Shown one piece after another: positions 49,562 to 59,900 of a stretch of DNA of 64,000 bases (position 1 is its first letter; each line of letters opens with the position of its first letter). A program made the translations under genes and the position numbers. A model generated the notes under the pieces. The model was not told the DNA's origin. It searched no databases and worked only from the letters and a program-made list of their open reading frames with translations. Source of the stretch: Stanieria cyanosphaera PCC 7437 (GTDB lineage Bacteria; Cyanobacteriota; Cyanobacteriia; Cyanobacteriales; Xenococcaceae); the NCBI RefSeq assembly GCF_000317575.1, contig NC_019748.1, positions 2,000,001 through 2,064,000 of the forward strand, in the 5' to 3' direction.

Positions 49562-49667
49562 TTTTATTATTTGTCCGTTGTCTTTTATTCTTTGTATTGA
49601 TTACTAATCAATGACTAATGACTAGTTACCAATTAACTATCAACTCTCAAAAATTAATCAATAATTA

Positions 49668-50891
49668 ATGACTAATCATCAACAACTTTCGCGCATGGAA
49701 ACGGTACAATCTCCGTTAATTCCAGTGATTGGGGAACTAATTCGTCAACATCCAGGGACAATATCTTTAGGACAAGGGGTAGTTGCTTATCCTCCTCCTC
49801 AAGCAGCAATTGCAGCTATAACAAAATTTCTAAATAATCCAGATAATCATAAATATCAAGCAGTAGAAGGAATACCACCTTTAATTAAAGCGATCGCACA
49901 TAAATTAGCTACGGAAAATCAGATCGAAATTGGACAAAATAACTGTGTTGTAGTCACTGCGGGGAGTAATATGGCATTTCTGAATGCTATTCTCGCGATT
50001 ACTGTAGCTGGTGACGAGATTATTCTGAATGCGCCTTATTATTTTAATCATGAAATGGCGATTAGAGTAGCCAATTGTATTCCTGTAATTATACCAACAG
50101 ATGTTAATTATCAATTACAACCAGAATTAATCGCTCAAGCAATTACGAGTAAAACAAAAGCAGTCGTTACAATTTCTCCTAATAATCCCACAGGTGTAGT
50201 GTATTCTGCGGACAGTTTAGCTCAAGTAAATCAACTTTGTCGCGAGGGGTTCGCTCCTGGCAGTCGCGATCGCGGTATTTATCATATTAGCGATGAAGCT
50301 TATGAATATTTTACTTATGATGGAGTTAAACATATTTCACCAGCTTCTTTTGCTGATAGTAGTAACCATACTATTTCTCTCTACAGTTTATCTAAAGCTT
50401 ATGGTTTTGCTTCCTGGCGCATTGGTTATATGGTGATTCCGAAGCATTTATTAATGTCGGTCAAAAAAGTTCAAGATACTAATTTAATTTGTCCGCCTGT
50501 TATTTCTCAGTATGCAGCTTTAGGAGCTTTAGAAGTTGGTTATAGTTATTGTCAACCTTTTATTCAAGAAATTGCTAAAGTTAGAGAGATATTTTGGAAT
50601 AAATTGCAAACTTTAAATCATATTTGTACGGTTACTCAGGCAGATGGTGCTTTTTATTTTTTTCTAAAAATTAATTCAGAAATTAATGATTTTGAATTGG
50701 TTAAAAAATTGATTTCAGATTATCAAGTTGCAGCAATTCCTGGAAGTACTTTTGGGATGGAGAGTGGTTGTTATTTAAGAATTGCTTATGGTGCTTTACA
50801 ACTCGATACTGCTAACGAAGGAATTAACAGATTAATTAAAGGATTAAATAACAGTAGAGACGTTCCATGGAAAGTCTCTACTGGTAACTGA
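49668..50891 (+). CDS. Pyridoxal-phosphate aminotransferase, class I/II
   Basis: 407 residues of the AspC fold-type I group: ISLGQGVVAYPPP, the PLP region with SPNNPTGVVYS and ISDEAYEYFTYDG, the Schiff-base Lys in SLSKAYGFASWRIGY, and the substrate Arg in YLRIAYGAL. Substrate is unknown (aspartate, alanine or aromatic amino acids are possible). The last dozen residues (SRDVPWKVSTGN) are encoded by a dispersed palindrome, so the native C-terminus was probably replaced. Its stop codon abuts the last base of the convergent ftsI. Confidence 0.93.
   Translation: MTNHQQLSRMETVQSPLIPVIGELIRQHPGTISLGQGVVAYPPPQAAIAAITKFLNNPDNHKYQAVEGIPPLIKAIAHKLATENQIEIGQNNCVVVTAGSNMAFLNAILAITVAGDEIILNAPYYFNHEMAIRVANCIPVIIPTDVNYQLQPELIAQAITSKTKAVVTISPNNPTGVVYSADSLAQVNQLCREGFAPGSRDRGIYHISDEAYEYFTYDGVKHISPASFADSSNHTISLYSLSKAYGFASWRIGYMVIPKHLLMSVKKVQDTNLICPPVISQYAALGALEVGYSYCQPFIQEIAKVREIFWNKLQTLNHICTVTQADGAFYFFLKINSEINDFELVKKLISDYQVAAIPGSTFGMESGCYLRIAYGALQLDTANEGINRLIKGLNNSRDVPWKVSTGN
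50853..50882. repeat. Dispersed palindrome inside the 3' end of the aminotransferase gene
   Basis: AGTAGAGACGTTCCA followed by TGGAAAGTCTCTACT; the arms match except for one pair. It belongs to the GTAGAGACGT family (compare 5679-5708) and encodes part of the protein C-terminus. It may also act as a terminator between the two convergent genes. Confidence 0.8.
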
Positions 50892-52745
50892 TTATTGAGC
50901 GGGTGGGATTCCTTCAATCGCGATAATAGCTTCCATGACTGATTTAACAATCGGTGCTGCTACGGTAGAACCAAAAGTATATGCACCTTTAGGCTCGTCT
51001 ACAACAGCTAAGATCGCATAACGGGGAGCTTCAACGGGAAACATGGCAACAAAGCTCGTAATTTTAGCTTTTTTGTCGTATCCTCCCTCATTAACAGCTT
51101 TTTGTGCAGTTCCTGTTTTACCAGCAATGCGATAACCTGGAAGAGAAGCAACGTAACCACTACCTTCTTTTTCTCTAACTACACTTTCCATCATCGCTAA
51201 GACAGCTTTGGTAGTTTCTGGTTTAAATACTTGTTGACTAGGATAAGTAGGTTGCCAATGCAGATAGCCTTTAACATCTGATAAGCCACGAACAAAATGA
51301 GGTGTAACTAAATTTCCCCCATTAGCGATCGCACAATGAAGTTGAATCAATTTTAAGGGTGTTAAGGAAAAACCTTGTCCAAAAGAAGTAGTAGCAGCTT
51401 CAATAGCTTTAACTTTAAATTCAATTTGGTTTTTGAGATGTCCAGGAGTATAACCAGGAATATCTAACGCTAGTTTATCTTCAATTCCTAACGCAAGAAG
51501 ATGATGATAATAATCCTCTCGATTAAGACGATTCATCATCTGAATCATACCTACATTACTTGAATGCTGAAGAATTTGGGGAATTGTCAAAATTCCTCGC
51601 GCACCATCGTCTTCATAATCGTGGTTGCGGATTACCCAGCCATCAACCTTGATTTTTCCTGTATCTTTAAAGGTATCATTGGGAGTAATGACTCCTGCAT
51701 CTAAAGCGATCGCTACATTAATCGGTTTAAAAGTTGAACCAGGTTCATACAAGTCGGTAATTGCCCAATTTTTAAACAATTCCACATTGTATTCATAATA
51801 AAGATTAGGATTATAAGTAGGCTCAGAAACCAAAGCAGCGATCGCACCATCGCGGACATCCATGACAATTACCGTTCCGCGTTTAGCTTTATATTTAAGC
51901 ATTTGCTGTTTTAAAGCATTACGTGCTGCTTGTTGAATCTTGAGATCGAGCGTTAATTGCAAACGTAAATCGTCGAATTTTAATAATTCTTCTTGAGGAT
52001 TTAAATCACCTACATAAAAGATCGAGCGATCGCCGATAAAACTTCGTTTAACAGATTTAGTAATTTCAGGACGTTGTAAAAGTTGTTGTTGAGTATATTC
52101 TATTCCTGCTTGGGGTAACGGCAAGCGATCGCGATTCATATAACCTACTACTTCCGCTACCATTTCTTCATAGGGATAAAAACGAGAATAGCGTTTTTGC
52201 AAATCTAAACCATCAATTTTTAATTTACTAATTTTTTCTTTAACCGATTCGGGAAGATCGCTTGCTAATTTAATTCCTGTTTTTCTTTGATTAAAAATTT
52301 GAACTAATTTTTCTGTAGTGTAATTAGGAAGAATTGGAGCTATTTCTTGTGCTACTTGTTCAGGAGAAATATCTTTAGAATAAACAGTAAATAAAGAAGG
52401 ATGAGCGTAAAGATCGTAAGTAATTCGATCTGTCGCTAAAACATTTTGTTGGCGATCAACTATTTGACGGCGAGGATTATAAAAACGTAATAAAGTATGC
52501 TGTTGATCGTTGGCTATTTGTTTTAAAGTTTTGCCTTTAAATGCAGGTGCTTGTTCATTAACAATAGTAGGATTTAAAATTTGTAAATAAAAAAGTCTGA
52601 CCGTTAATCCCAAAGCAGCAGAAACTAAAACTAGCCAAACTAATAAAAGTCTAATTGGCTGAAATTTTCTTTTAGATTTAACAGAAGAAACTTGAGAAGC
52701 TCTTTTTGGTTGTTGAGGTATGCTTTTAATTTTTGATTTAGTCAT
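50892..52745 (-). CDS. ftsI: Penicillin-binding protein 2/3, septal peptidoglycan transpeptidase
   Basis: Class B penicillin-binding protein for septal wall synthesis. The 617 residues have a Lys/Arg-rich cytoplasmic start, one TM helix (about 30-55), a dimerisation domain and a transpeptidase domain with S337-T-F-K340 (PGSTFKP), SSN (LQHSSNVGM) and KTG (AGKTGTAQ). The ATG at 52745 is chosen because it has GGAGGT five bases upstream; an in-frame TTG at 52763 lies before that site. The FtsL-like gene lies upstream on the same strand. Confidence 0.96.
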   Translation of the reverse strand: MTKSKIKSIPQQPKRASQVSSVKSKRKFQPIRLLLVWLVLVSAALGLTVRLFYLQILNPTIVNEQAPAFKGKTLKQIANDQQHTLLRFYNPRRQIVDRQQNVLATDRITYDLYAHPSLFTVYSKDISPEQVAQEIAPILPNYTTEKLVQIFNQRKTGIKLASDLPESVKEKISKLKIDGLDLQKRYSRFYPYEEMVAEVVGYMNRDRLPLPQAGIEYTQQQLLQRPEITKSVKRSFIGDRSIFYVGDLNPQEELLKFDDLRLQLTLDLKIQQAARNALKQQMLKYKAKRGTVIVMDVRDGAIAALVSEPTYNPNLYYEYNVELFKNWAITDLYEPGSTFKPINVAIALDAGVITPNDTFKDTGKIKVDGWVIRNHDYEDDGARGILTIPQILQHSSNVGMIQMMNRLNREDYYHHLLALGIEDKLALDIPGYTPGHLKNQIEFKVKAIEAATTSFGQGFSLTPLKLIQLHCAIANGGNLVTPHFVRGLSDVKGYLHWQPTYPSQQVFKPETTKAVLAMMESVVREKEGSGYVASLPGYRIAGKTGTAQKAVNEGGYDKKAKITSFVAMFPVEAPRYAILAVVDEPKGAYTFGSTVAAPIVKSVMEAIIAIEGIPPAQ

Positions 52746-52856
52746 TGTACCTCCGATACTCAATAAATTTTAGACAAAAAGATTTATTATAAAAATTTTT
52801 TCAAGTTTTTTTAATAGAGAATGCTTAGTCTAGCTAATTTTATAAAAAAAATAATT

Positions 52857-52886
52857 AGTAGAAACGTAAACTCTTACGCTTCTACT
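52857..52886 (-). repeat. Dispersed palindrome with terminator potential
   Basis: AGTAGAAACGTAA pairs with TTACGCTTCTACT (one mismatch) over a 4-base loop. Read on the minus strand the hairpin is followed by AATTATTTTTTTT. It lies between the FtsL-like gene and ftsI and may end transcription of the former. It is a diverged member of the GTAGAGACGT palindrome family. Confidence 0.6.
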
Positions 52887-52994
52887 TGATAATTACAGAT
52901 TTCTTTCCAGCTAAAATTTAATGTGTGCTAAGATTAAGCTCATTTTTTTTAGCTTTAATTCTTATGGATTAATTAAATTATTAACTGGTAACTG

Positions 52995-53525
52995 TTAATA
53001 CCCTGAATTAATTTCTAATGATAAATCTTTTGCTTGAACTTGTTCGATAGGATTAGATTTAACTGAAGAAGAGATAGAAGCTGGACGAACAAAAACAGCA
53101 TTATCTACTGACAACGAAACAAATTGATTATTTTTTTCTTGAGCTTGTTGAGCAATTTCATGTTTGAGAGATTCATTAATTGCAACTAGCTGACGTTCTT
53201 GACGTTGTAAAGTTTCTAAATTGTTATATTGTTTACTCCAAAGTTGAGGAATACGAACATTACTAACATAAACTGCAATGCTACTAGCTATTAATACTAA
53301 TGCCAAACCAAAAGAACTTTTTTGTAAGAATAACAAAATTTGTAATTGAACTGGCAAGATTTTTTTATTAGTTAATTTGGCAACCGAGGAATTACTGACT
53401 TGATTAGTTTTATGATGAGAAGAAGAAGGTTGTGAACGATACTTTTTACGTTGACGAGAACGTCCAGAATTAGATTGTAGGGAATAATTTTGAACTGGAA
53501 AGGTGGGTTTAGGAAGAGCGGACAT
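52995..53525 (-). CDS. FtsL-like cell-division protein (candidate)
   Basis: 176 residues with a Ser/Arg/Lys-rich cytoplasmic tail, one TM helix (about 68-88, FGLALVLIASSIAVYVSNV) and a periplasmic coiled coil (about 95-130) ending in a divergent tail. This topology, together with its place just upstream of ftsI on the same strand, is that of FtsL, a bitopic divisome protein with little sequence conservation. The gap to ftsI is about 250 bases and contains a possible terminator, so they may not be co-transcribed. The assignment is by context and topology only. Confidence 0.6.
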   Translation of the reverse strand: MSALPKPTFPVQNYSLQSNSGRSRQRKKYRSQPSSSHHKTNQVSNSSVAKLTNKKILPVQLQILLFLQKSSFGLALVLIASSIAVYVSNVRIPQLWSKQYNNLETLQRQERQLVAINESLKHEIAQQAQEKNNQFVSLSVDNAVFVRPASISSSVKSNPIEQVQAKDLSLEINSGY

Positions 53526-53687
53526 AATATTATTTACGATCCAGTAATAATTGCTTTCGGGCGAAATTATAACTTTACTTTTCCTTAAATGGCAGCAATT
53601 AATTTGATTTATTAAGATTTTATTTTTTTGCTTAATAATTTTTTTATCTTCTTTGCTATTGAGTCAGGTTATTGAAGGAAAATCTCT

Positions 53688-55355
53688 TTAACTAAAACTA
53701 TAAATAATTTGACTTTCCCACTTTCCACAAAGTTGAGAAGGTGGTTGAGTTAAAGGAAAATTTTGTCTATCTAACTTCACTTGTAAACCCATCATGGGAT
53801 CTTCCCCACTTGCAATTAAAAATTCTAAACTCTGAACTTCTTGCCAACTAGCAAGATAATCTAGAATTTTGCCGATTCCTTCTAAATAAGGATGATTGCA
53901 ATCGCGATACCAGTCAGATTTAGCAAGGTTGGATTGATCGAAACCGAGATGAAAAATTAAAGAGGGATTACTAAATAATGCGATCGCGACTGGTCGAGCT
54001 TCTTCTTGTAAGAGTAGATCAAAAGATTGAGCAAGGTGTCGAATTTTATCTAATTTTTCGTATCTAGCTGTAGCGGAGGCAATTTCTTGTTTCCAGGTAA
54101 TTGCTACAGTAATGAGATAGGTTTGTAGCAACAAATGTCCTAATTTTTTGGCTTTAGTGGCTAAATACTCAGAATTATAATCATTAGCTTCAATTAACAA
54201 AGGAACTCGGTCAACTATTTCCAAACCATATCCTTTTAAGCCAGCAATCTTACGAGGATTGTTTGTAATCAGACGAATTTTTTTGACACCCAAATCGTTG
54301 AGCATTTGCGCTCCCATGCCATAATCTCGTAAATCGGCTGGAAAACCTAATCTTTCATTCGCTTCTACCGTATCTAAGCCTAAATCCTGTAAAGTATAAG
54401 CTTTTAACTTATTAACTAAGCCAATTCCTCTTCCTTCCTGACGTAGATAAATCACGACTCCTAATTCTGCTGCTTCAATCATTTTTAAGGCAGCTTGTAG
54501 CTGCATCCGACAGTCACAACGCAGCGAACCTAAAGCATCACCAGTCAAACATTCTGAATGCACCCTCACCATGACTGGTTGTCGATCAAACTGAGCAGGG
54601 TTACCTTTAACTATGGCTAAATGTTCGGTTTCATCAAGGACATTACGATAAGCATAGATTTGAAAATCTCCAAATTGACTGGGAAATTTACAAACCGTTT
54701 CCCGATAAACAAAACGGTCGTGTTTGAGACGATAACTAATCAGATCTGCAATACTAATTAATTTAAGGTTGTGCTTGCGGGCATATTCTACTAACTGAGG
54801 TAACCGCGCCATCGAACCATCCGCATTTTGGATTTCACAAATTACCCCTGCTGGATAAAGTCCTGCTAATCTAGATAAGTCTACCGCAGCTTCCGTATGT
54901 CCAGCCCGTTTTAAAACTCCCCCTGTTTTTGCTCTCAGAGGGAAAATATGACCAGGACGAGCTAAATCCTCTGGTTTACTAGCTGGATTAATAGCTATTT
55001 GAATCGTACGCGCTCTGTCTTCAGCAGAAATTCCCGTACTTCCTCCCAGATGCTTAGCTGCATCGATACTGACAGTAAAAGCAGTTTGGTTGCTATCAGT
55101 ATTTTTAGTCACCATCAAAGGTAAATCGAGTTCATCCAATCTTTGTCCCGTCATTGCCAAACAAATCAAACCCCTAGCTTCTACTGCCATGAAGTTGATC
55201 ATATCTGGAGTAGCAAACTGTGCTGCACAAATGACATCACCTTCGTTTTCGCGATTTTCATCGTCAACTACCACAATGGCACGACCGGCTTTAATATCGG
55301 CTAAAGCTGCGTCAATGGAATCAAACGTAAAGAAATTGTTTTGAGGCGTTTCCAC
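53688..55355 (-). CDS. ribBA: Bifunctional riboflavin biosynthesis protein RibBA
   Basis: Two enzymes of flavin synthesis in one chain. Residues about 8-205 are 3,4-dihydroxy-2-butanone-4-phosphate synthase ([28 protein letters not shown]). Residues about 215-390 are GTP cyclohydrolase II ([20 protein letters not shown] zinc site, RQEGRGIGL). A C-terminal extension (390-555), usual in cyanobacterial and plant-type forms, has no known function. Start ATG at 55355. Confidence 0.97.
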   Translation of the reverse strand: METPQNNFFTFDSIDAALADIKAGRAIVVVDDENRENEGDVICAAQFATPDMINFMAVEARGLICLAMTGQRLDELDLPLMVTKNTDSNQTAFTVSIDAAKHLGGSTGISAEDRARTIQIAINPASKPEDLARPGHIFPLRAKTGGVLKRAGHTEAAVDLSRLAGLYPAGVICEIQNADGSMARLPQLVEYARKHNLKLISIADLISYRLKHDRFVYRETVCKFPSQFGDFQIYAYRNVLDETEHLAIVKGNPAQFDRQPVMVRVHSECLTGDALGSLRCDCRMQLQAALKMIEAAELGVVIYLRQEGRGIGLVNKLKAYTLQDLGLDTVEANERLGFPADLRDYGMGAQMLNDLGVKKIRLITNNPRKIAGLKGYGLEIVDRVPLLIEANDYNSEYLATKAKKLGHLLLQTYLITVAITWKQEIASATARYEKLDKIRHLAQSFDLLLQEEARPVAIALFSNPSLIFHLGFDQSNLAKSDWYRDCNHPYLEGIGKILDYLASWQEVQSLEFLIASGEDPMMGLQVKLDRQNFPLTQPPSQLCGKWESQIIYSFS

Positions 55356-55528
55356 TCTAAAAACTTGAACCGTAAGATTGTTACTTTATCTGTTCTGATT
55401 TTAGCGTGTTTGTCTCCTCTACTTCGGATTGGTATAAATATTACTTGAGAGCGGTCTGCCTTTGATCGCACAACGAGCGATCGCTATAACTAATAAACTT
55501 ACAAACGGTAAACTTTACTTTGACACTC

Positions 55529-55549
55529 CCATCGCTCCTTGGCGAGGGA
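55529..55549 (-). ncRNA. Right-end hairpin, probable 3' part of the omega RNA
   Basis: CCC-ATCGC and GCGA-GGG arms flank a short loop (one-base bulge), 37 bases after the tnpB stop. In IS200/IS605 elements the reRNA/omegaRNA ends at the right end and the next bases outside serve as guide. Here the guide would be complementary to or read from about 55501-55520 on the minus strand. Inferred from family knowledge. Confidence 0.5.
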
Positions 55550-55585
55550 TTCTTGCTTCAGTAACTCTTAACTAGACTAACTAAA

Positions 55586-56776
55586 TTAGCCCCCGCTACT
55601 AACGTCTCCACAAGCATTTTGATTCACGGGCTGTCCGACCGCTACTAGTCCTTTATTTCTTATTACTTGGGCTGCGGCTACATCTCTGTTGGTGGTGTAT
55701 CCACAAGCAGGACAATTATGAGTTCTTTCACTTAGAAGTTTCTTACCTCCCTTAGTTTCACAGTTAGGGCATATTTGAGATGTATAATTCTTATCTACTT
55801 CGAGGAAGTAGGTATCGGTTTTCCAAGCTACATATTGTAGTATTTGGAAGAACTGACCAAAGCTAGCATCTAAAGTATGTTTACGTAACATTCCTTTAGC
55901 CCAACTTTTAAAGTCAATATCTTCGACAAATATCATTCCTGCTTGTTCACATAACTTATGTGCAAGTTTAAAGTGGAAGTCTTTACGAGTAGCAGCTATT
56001 TTCTCATGTATTTTAGCTATTCTTCTGTTTAGTCTAAATCTGTTATTAGACCTTTTCTGCTTGTTTCTTAATCTTCTTTGTAGCAATTTCAGCTTACGAT
56101 GAAGACTATTAAAAAACTTAGGTCTATTAATAAGTTCCCCATCAGAAGTAGCTAAATACTTATCTAACCCAATATCAATGCCTAACGCATGACCATGAGG
56201 TATTGGATTAACAACATTAACATCTAGTTGTATTGAGAGCATTAAGTAATAACCTGTTGCTCTTCTAACAACTCGTGCTTGTTTAACTTGGAAACCTTCA
56301 GGTATTTCCCTAGACTTACGAAACTTAACCCACCCTAATTGAGGTAGTTTAATTTTATTGCCTTTTACAGGATTAGATTTAAACTGTGGAAATATAAAAG
56401 AGCGCATTCTCACAGCGTTCTTAAATCGAGGAAACCCAAAGTTTCTTTTCCTAATATCTTCCCAAGCTCTATCTAAAGTTCTTAACACCTGTTGAAGTAA
56501 TTGTGCATTAACACTTTTAAGCTCAGAATTATTCGCTCTCGCTTTTGTTAATGCTTTTGCTTGCACATGGTAATTAGGAAACTTAGTATCAGCAGGGATT
56601 ATATATTCTTTTTCTAGACTGCACGCATTAACTAAACACTTACGAAAATTAACCCAATCTTTTCTCTCAGCTAAAGCGTAATTCCAAACACTTTTACAAA
56701 TGCCTAGTGTTCTTTCTATCTCAGCTATTTGAGATTTAGTCGGTATTAATTTGTACTCATAAGTGAAGTTAAGCAT
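55586..56776 (-). CDS. tnpB: RNA-guided nuclease TnpB (IS200/IS605 OrfB)
   Basis: Compact RuvC nuclease, ancestor of Cas12. The 396 residues contain the N-terminal wedge/helical domain and all RuvC residues: Asp201 (LGIDIGLDKY), Glu285 (IFVEDIDF) and Asp365 (TNRDVAAAQ). The zinc ribbon is C336-x2-C339 and C355-x2-C358. Size and motifs are complete, so the protein is probably active. It has no tnpA partner. Confidence 0.97.
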   Translation of the reverse strand: MLNFTYEYKLIPTKSQIAEIERTLGICKSVWNYALAERKDWVNFRKCLVNACSLEKEYIIPADTKFPNYHVQAKALTKARANNSELKSVNAQLLQQVLRTLDRAWEDIRKRNFGFPRFKNAVRMRSFIFPQFKSNPVKGNKIKLPQLGWVKFRKSREIPEGFQVKQARVVRRATGYYLMLSIQLDVNVVNPIPHGHALGIDIGLDKYLATSDGELINRPKFFNSLHRKLKLLQRRLRNKQKRSNNRFRLNRRIAKIHEKIAATRKDFHFKLAHKLCEQAGMIFVEDIDFKSWAKGMLRKHTLDASFGQFFQILQYVAWKTDTYFLEVDKNYTSQICPNCETKGGKKLLSERTHNCPACGYTTNRDVAAAQVIRNKGLVAVGQPVNQNACGDVSSGG

Positions 56777-56969
56777 TAGTTTCGACCTTGTAATTATTAA
56801 TATTATAACTTATTTCTACACAATCAACAATACCATGTAGAATCTTAATGTTCGCTTTCACCTAGAGAGCGGAGCAGAGAGTCCTCCCACTCACAGAAGA
56901 TAGAAAATAATTGCAAAAACTAAAATTTTTGATATTCTCTAAGTAATATCACGGTTTAAAAGTGTCGCA

Positions 56970-59900
56970 ATGAGTATACAAAAACTTTACAAATTTTGGC
57001 TCAGAACTAGTTTAGCCTTGACAAGCTTTTATTGCCTGACTGGTACAGATTTAGCTCAAGCACAATCGATTACTCCAGATGCGACACTTCCTACACCCAC
57101 AGAAGTAACTCCAACAGCTACAGGAGTAGAAATCACTGGCGGAACAGCAAGAGATATTAATTTATTCCATAGTTTTCAGGAATTTTCTCTACTTAATGGT
57201 AACGAAGCTTTCTTTAACAATGCTAGTACCATTTCTAATATTATTACCAGAGTCACTGGTGGTCAAATTTCGACCATTGATGGTTTAATTAGAGCTAATA
57301 ACGCTAATTTATTCTTTCTCAATCCTGCTGGTATTCTCTTCGGCCCTAATGCTAGCTTGAATATCGGTGGTTCTTTTTATGGTAGTACGGCTGATAGTTT
57401 GATCTTTCCTGAAGGAGAATTTAGCGCAACCAATCCCCAAGCTCCTCCAATTTTAACGATTAATGCGCCAATTGGGTTAGGTTTTCGGGATAATCCTGGT
57501 GAGATTAATGTCAATGGAAGTTCTCTGAGTGTAGATACAGGTGAAACCCTAGCTTTACTTGGTGGTAATGTCAATGCAGAAGGAGGAATCATCGCTGCAC
57601 CTGGAGGAAGAATCGAGTTAGGGGGATTATCAACAGAAGGAACGGTAAATATTAGTGAGGATAGTGGTTTTACTTTTTCTGATGGAATAGCAAGAGCAGA
57701 TGTATCTCTTTCCAATGATGCTTTAGTCAACGTAGCTAATCAAGGAGGAGGGTTTATTAATGTTAATGCTGGTAATCTAAATTTATCAGAAAGAAGTCAA
57801 TTTCGTGGCGGAATAGCAGCAGGGTTAGATGCGACAGGTAATCCAGCAGGAAATATTAATATAAATGCGACTGGAGCAATTACCCTAAGCGGAGACAGTA
57901 GTGTACAAAATTTTATCGACGAAGATGCTATAGGAAATAGTGGTGATATTAACGTCACAGCAGATTCTTTAAGCTTAATTGAAGAGAGTTCTTTTGATGC
58001 TAGTATTTTTGGAACTGGAAATGCAGGAGCAGTAAATATTCAAGCCAATGACATTCTGCTAGATAATAGTACAATTTTCAACCAAGTAACCTCAACAGGA
58101 AATGGTAATGGTGGTGGAGTTGAGATTGATACAGCCAATTTGTTTTTGATTAATGGTGGTGCGGTTACTGCCACTACGTTTGGAAAGGGAGATGCAGGAA
58201 TAATTACTATCAATGCCGACGATACTATTTTAATTGATGGTAGAACTCCCGATGGTGAGTTTATTAGTACGATTGAAAACAATGTCAGACAGGGAGCAGA
58301 AGGAGATGGCGGTTCAATTGAAATTGTCGCCAACAAATTATTTATCGCTAACGAAGCTGAAATAGATTCAAGTACAAAAGGACAAGGAAACGCAGGAGTA
58401 GTAAATATTCAAGCCAATGACATTCTGCTAGATAATGGTGGAATTTTTAACCAAGTGGCGGAAGGTGGAGAAGGCAATGGTGGTGGAGTCGAGATTGGGA
58501 CAACTAATTTGTCTTTGATTAATGGCGGTATAATTAGTGCTAGTACTTTTGGACAAGGCAATGCAGGAGCAGTAAATGTTCAAGCCAATGACATTCTGCT
58601 AGATAATGGTGGAATTTTTAACCGAGTAGCTGAAGGTGCAGTAGGCAATGGCGGAGGAGTAGAGATTAAGACAACCAATCTGTCTTTGATTAATGGCGGT
58701 ATAATTAGTGCTAGTACTTTTGGACAGGGAGATGCAGGAGTAGTAAATATTCAAGCCAATGACATTCTGCTAGATAATGGTGAAATTCTCAACCGAGTAG
58801 AAGAAAATGCAGTAGGCAATGGTGGTGGAGTCGAGATTGGGACAACCAATTTGTCTTTGACTAATGGCGGTAGAATTAGTGCTAGTACTTTTGGACAAGG
58901 CAATGCAGGAGCGGTAAATATTCAAGCCAATGACATTTTGCTAGATAATAGTACAATTTTCAACCAAGTAATCTCAACAGCAAAAGGTAATGGTGGTGGA
59001 GTCGAGATTGGGACAACCAATTTGTCTTTGACTAATGGCGGTAGAATTAGTGCTAGTACATTCGGACAGGGAGATGCAGGAGAGGTAAATGTTCAAGCCA
59101 ATGACATTCTGCTAGATGATGGTGGAATTTTCAACCGAGTAGCTGAAGGTGCAGTAGGCAATGGCGGAGGAGTAGAGATTAAGACAACCAATCTGTCTTT
59201 GATTAATGATGGTGAAATAGATGCTAGTACTTCTGGACAGGGAGATGCAGGAGTAATTACTATTAACGCTATCGATACTATTTCTATATCTAACAGTAGT
59301 ATTTTTAATGGAGTTGAAACTGGTGCAATTGGCAATGCGGGTGGGATTGATATTACTACGGTTAATTTAAATTTAACTAATGGCGGTGAAATAGATGCTA
59401 GTACATTCGGACAGGGAGATGCCGGAGCAGTAAATATTCAAGCCAATGACATTCTGCTAAATAATGGTCGAATTCTCAACCGAGTAGAAGAAAATGCAAT
59501 AGGCAATGGTGGTGGAGTCGAGATTGGGACAACCAATTTGTCTTTGATTAATGGCGGTAGAATAGATGCCAGTACGCTTGGGAAGGGAGATGCAGGAGCA
59601 ATCACAATTCAAGCCAATGACATTTTGCTAGATAGTAGTACAATTTTCAACCAAGTAACCTCAACAGGAAATGGTAATGGTGGTGGAGTTGAGATTGATA
59701 CAACCAATCTGTTTTTGATTAATGGTGGTGCAGTTACTGCCACTACGTTTGGAAAGGGAGATGCAGGAATAATTACTATCAATGCCGACGATACTATTTT
59801 AATTGATGGTAGAACTCCCGATGGTAAGTTTATTAGTACGATTGAAAACAATGTCAGACAGGGAGCAGAAGGAGATGGCGGTTCAATTGAAATTGTCGCC

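Larger units (their letters stand above)
55521..56890 (-). mobile_element. IS200/IS605-family element, tnpB only
   Basis: The unit comprises tnpB, a right end ending near TTGACACTCCC at 55521 and a left-end region upstream of tnpB. The left end is approximate (I place it near 56850-56890, where GTGAAAGCGAACATTAAGATT and nearby GC-rich bases begin). No TnpA transposase is present, so the element cannot move alone. Such elements have no terminal inverted repeats; ends are subterminal hairpins. Confidence 0.8.
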
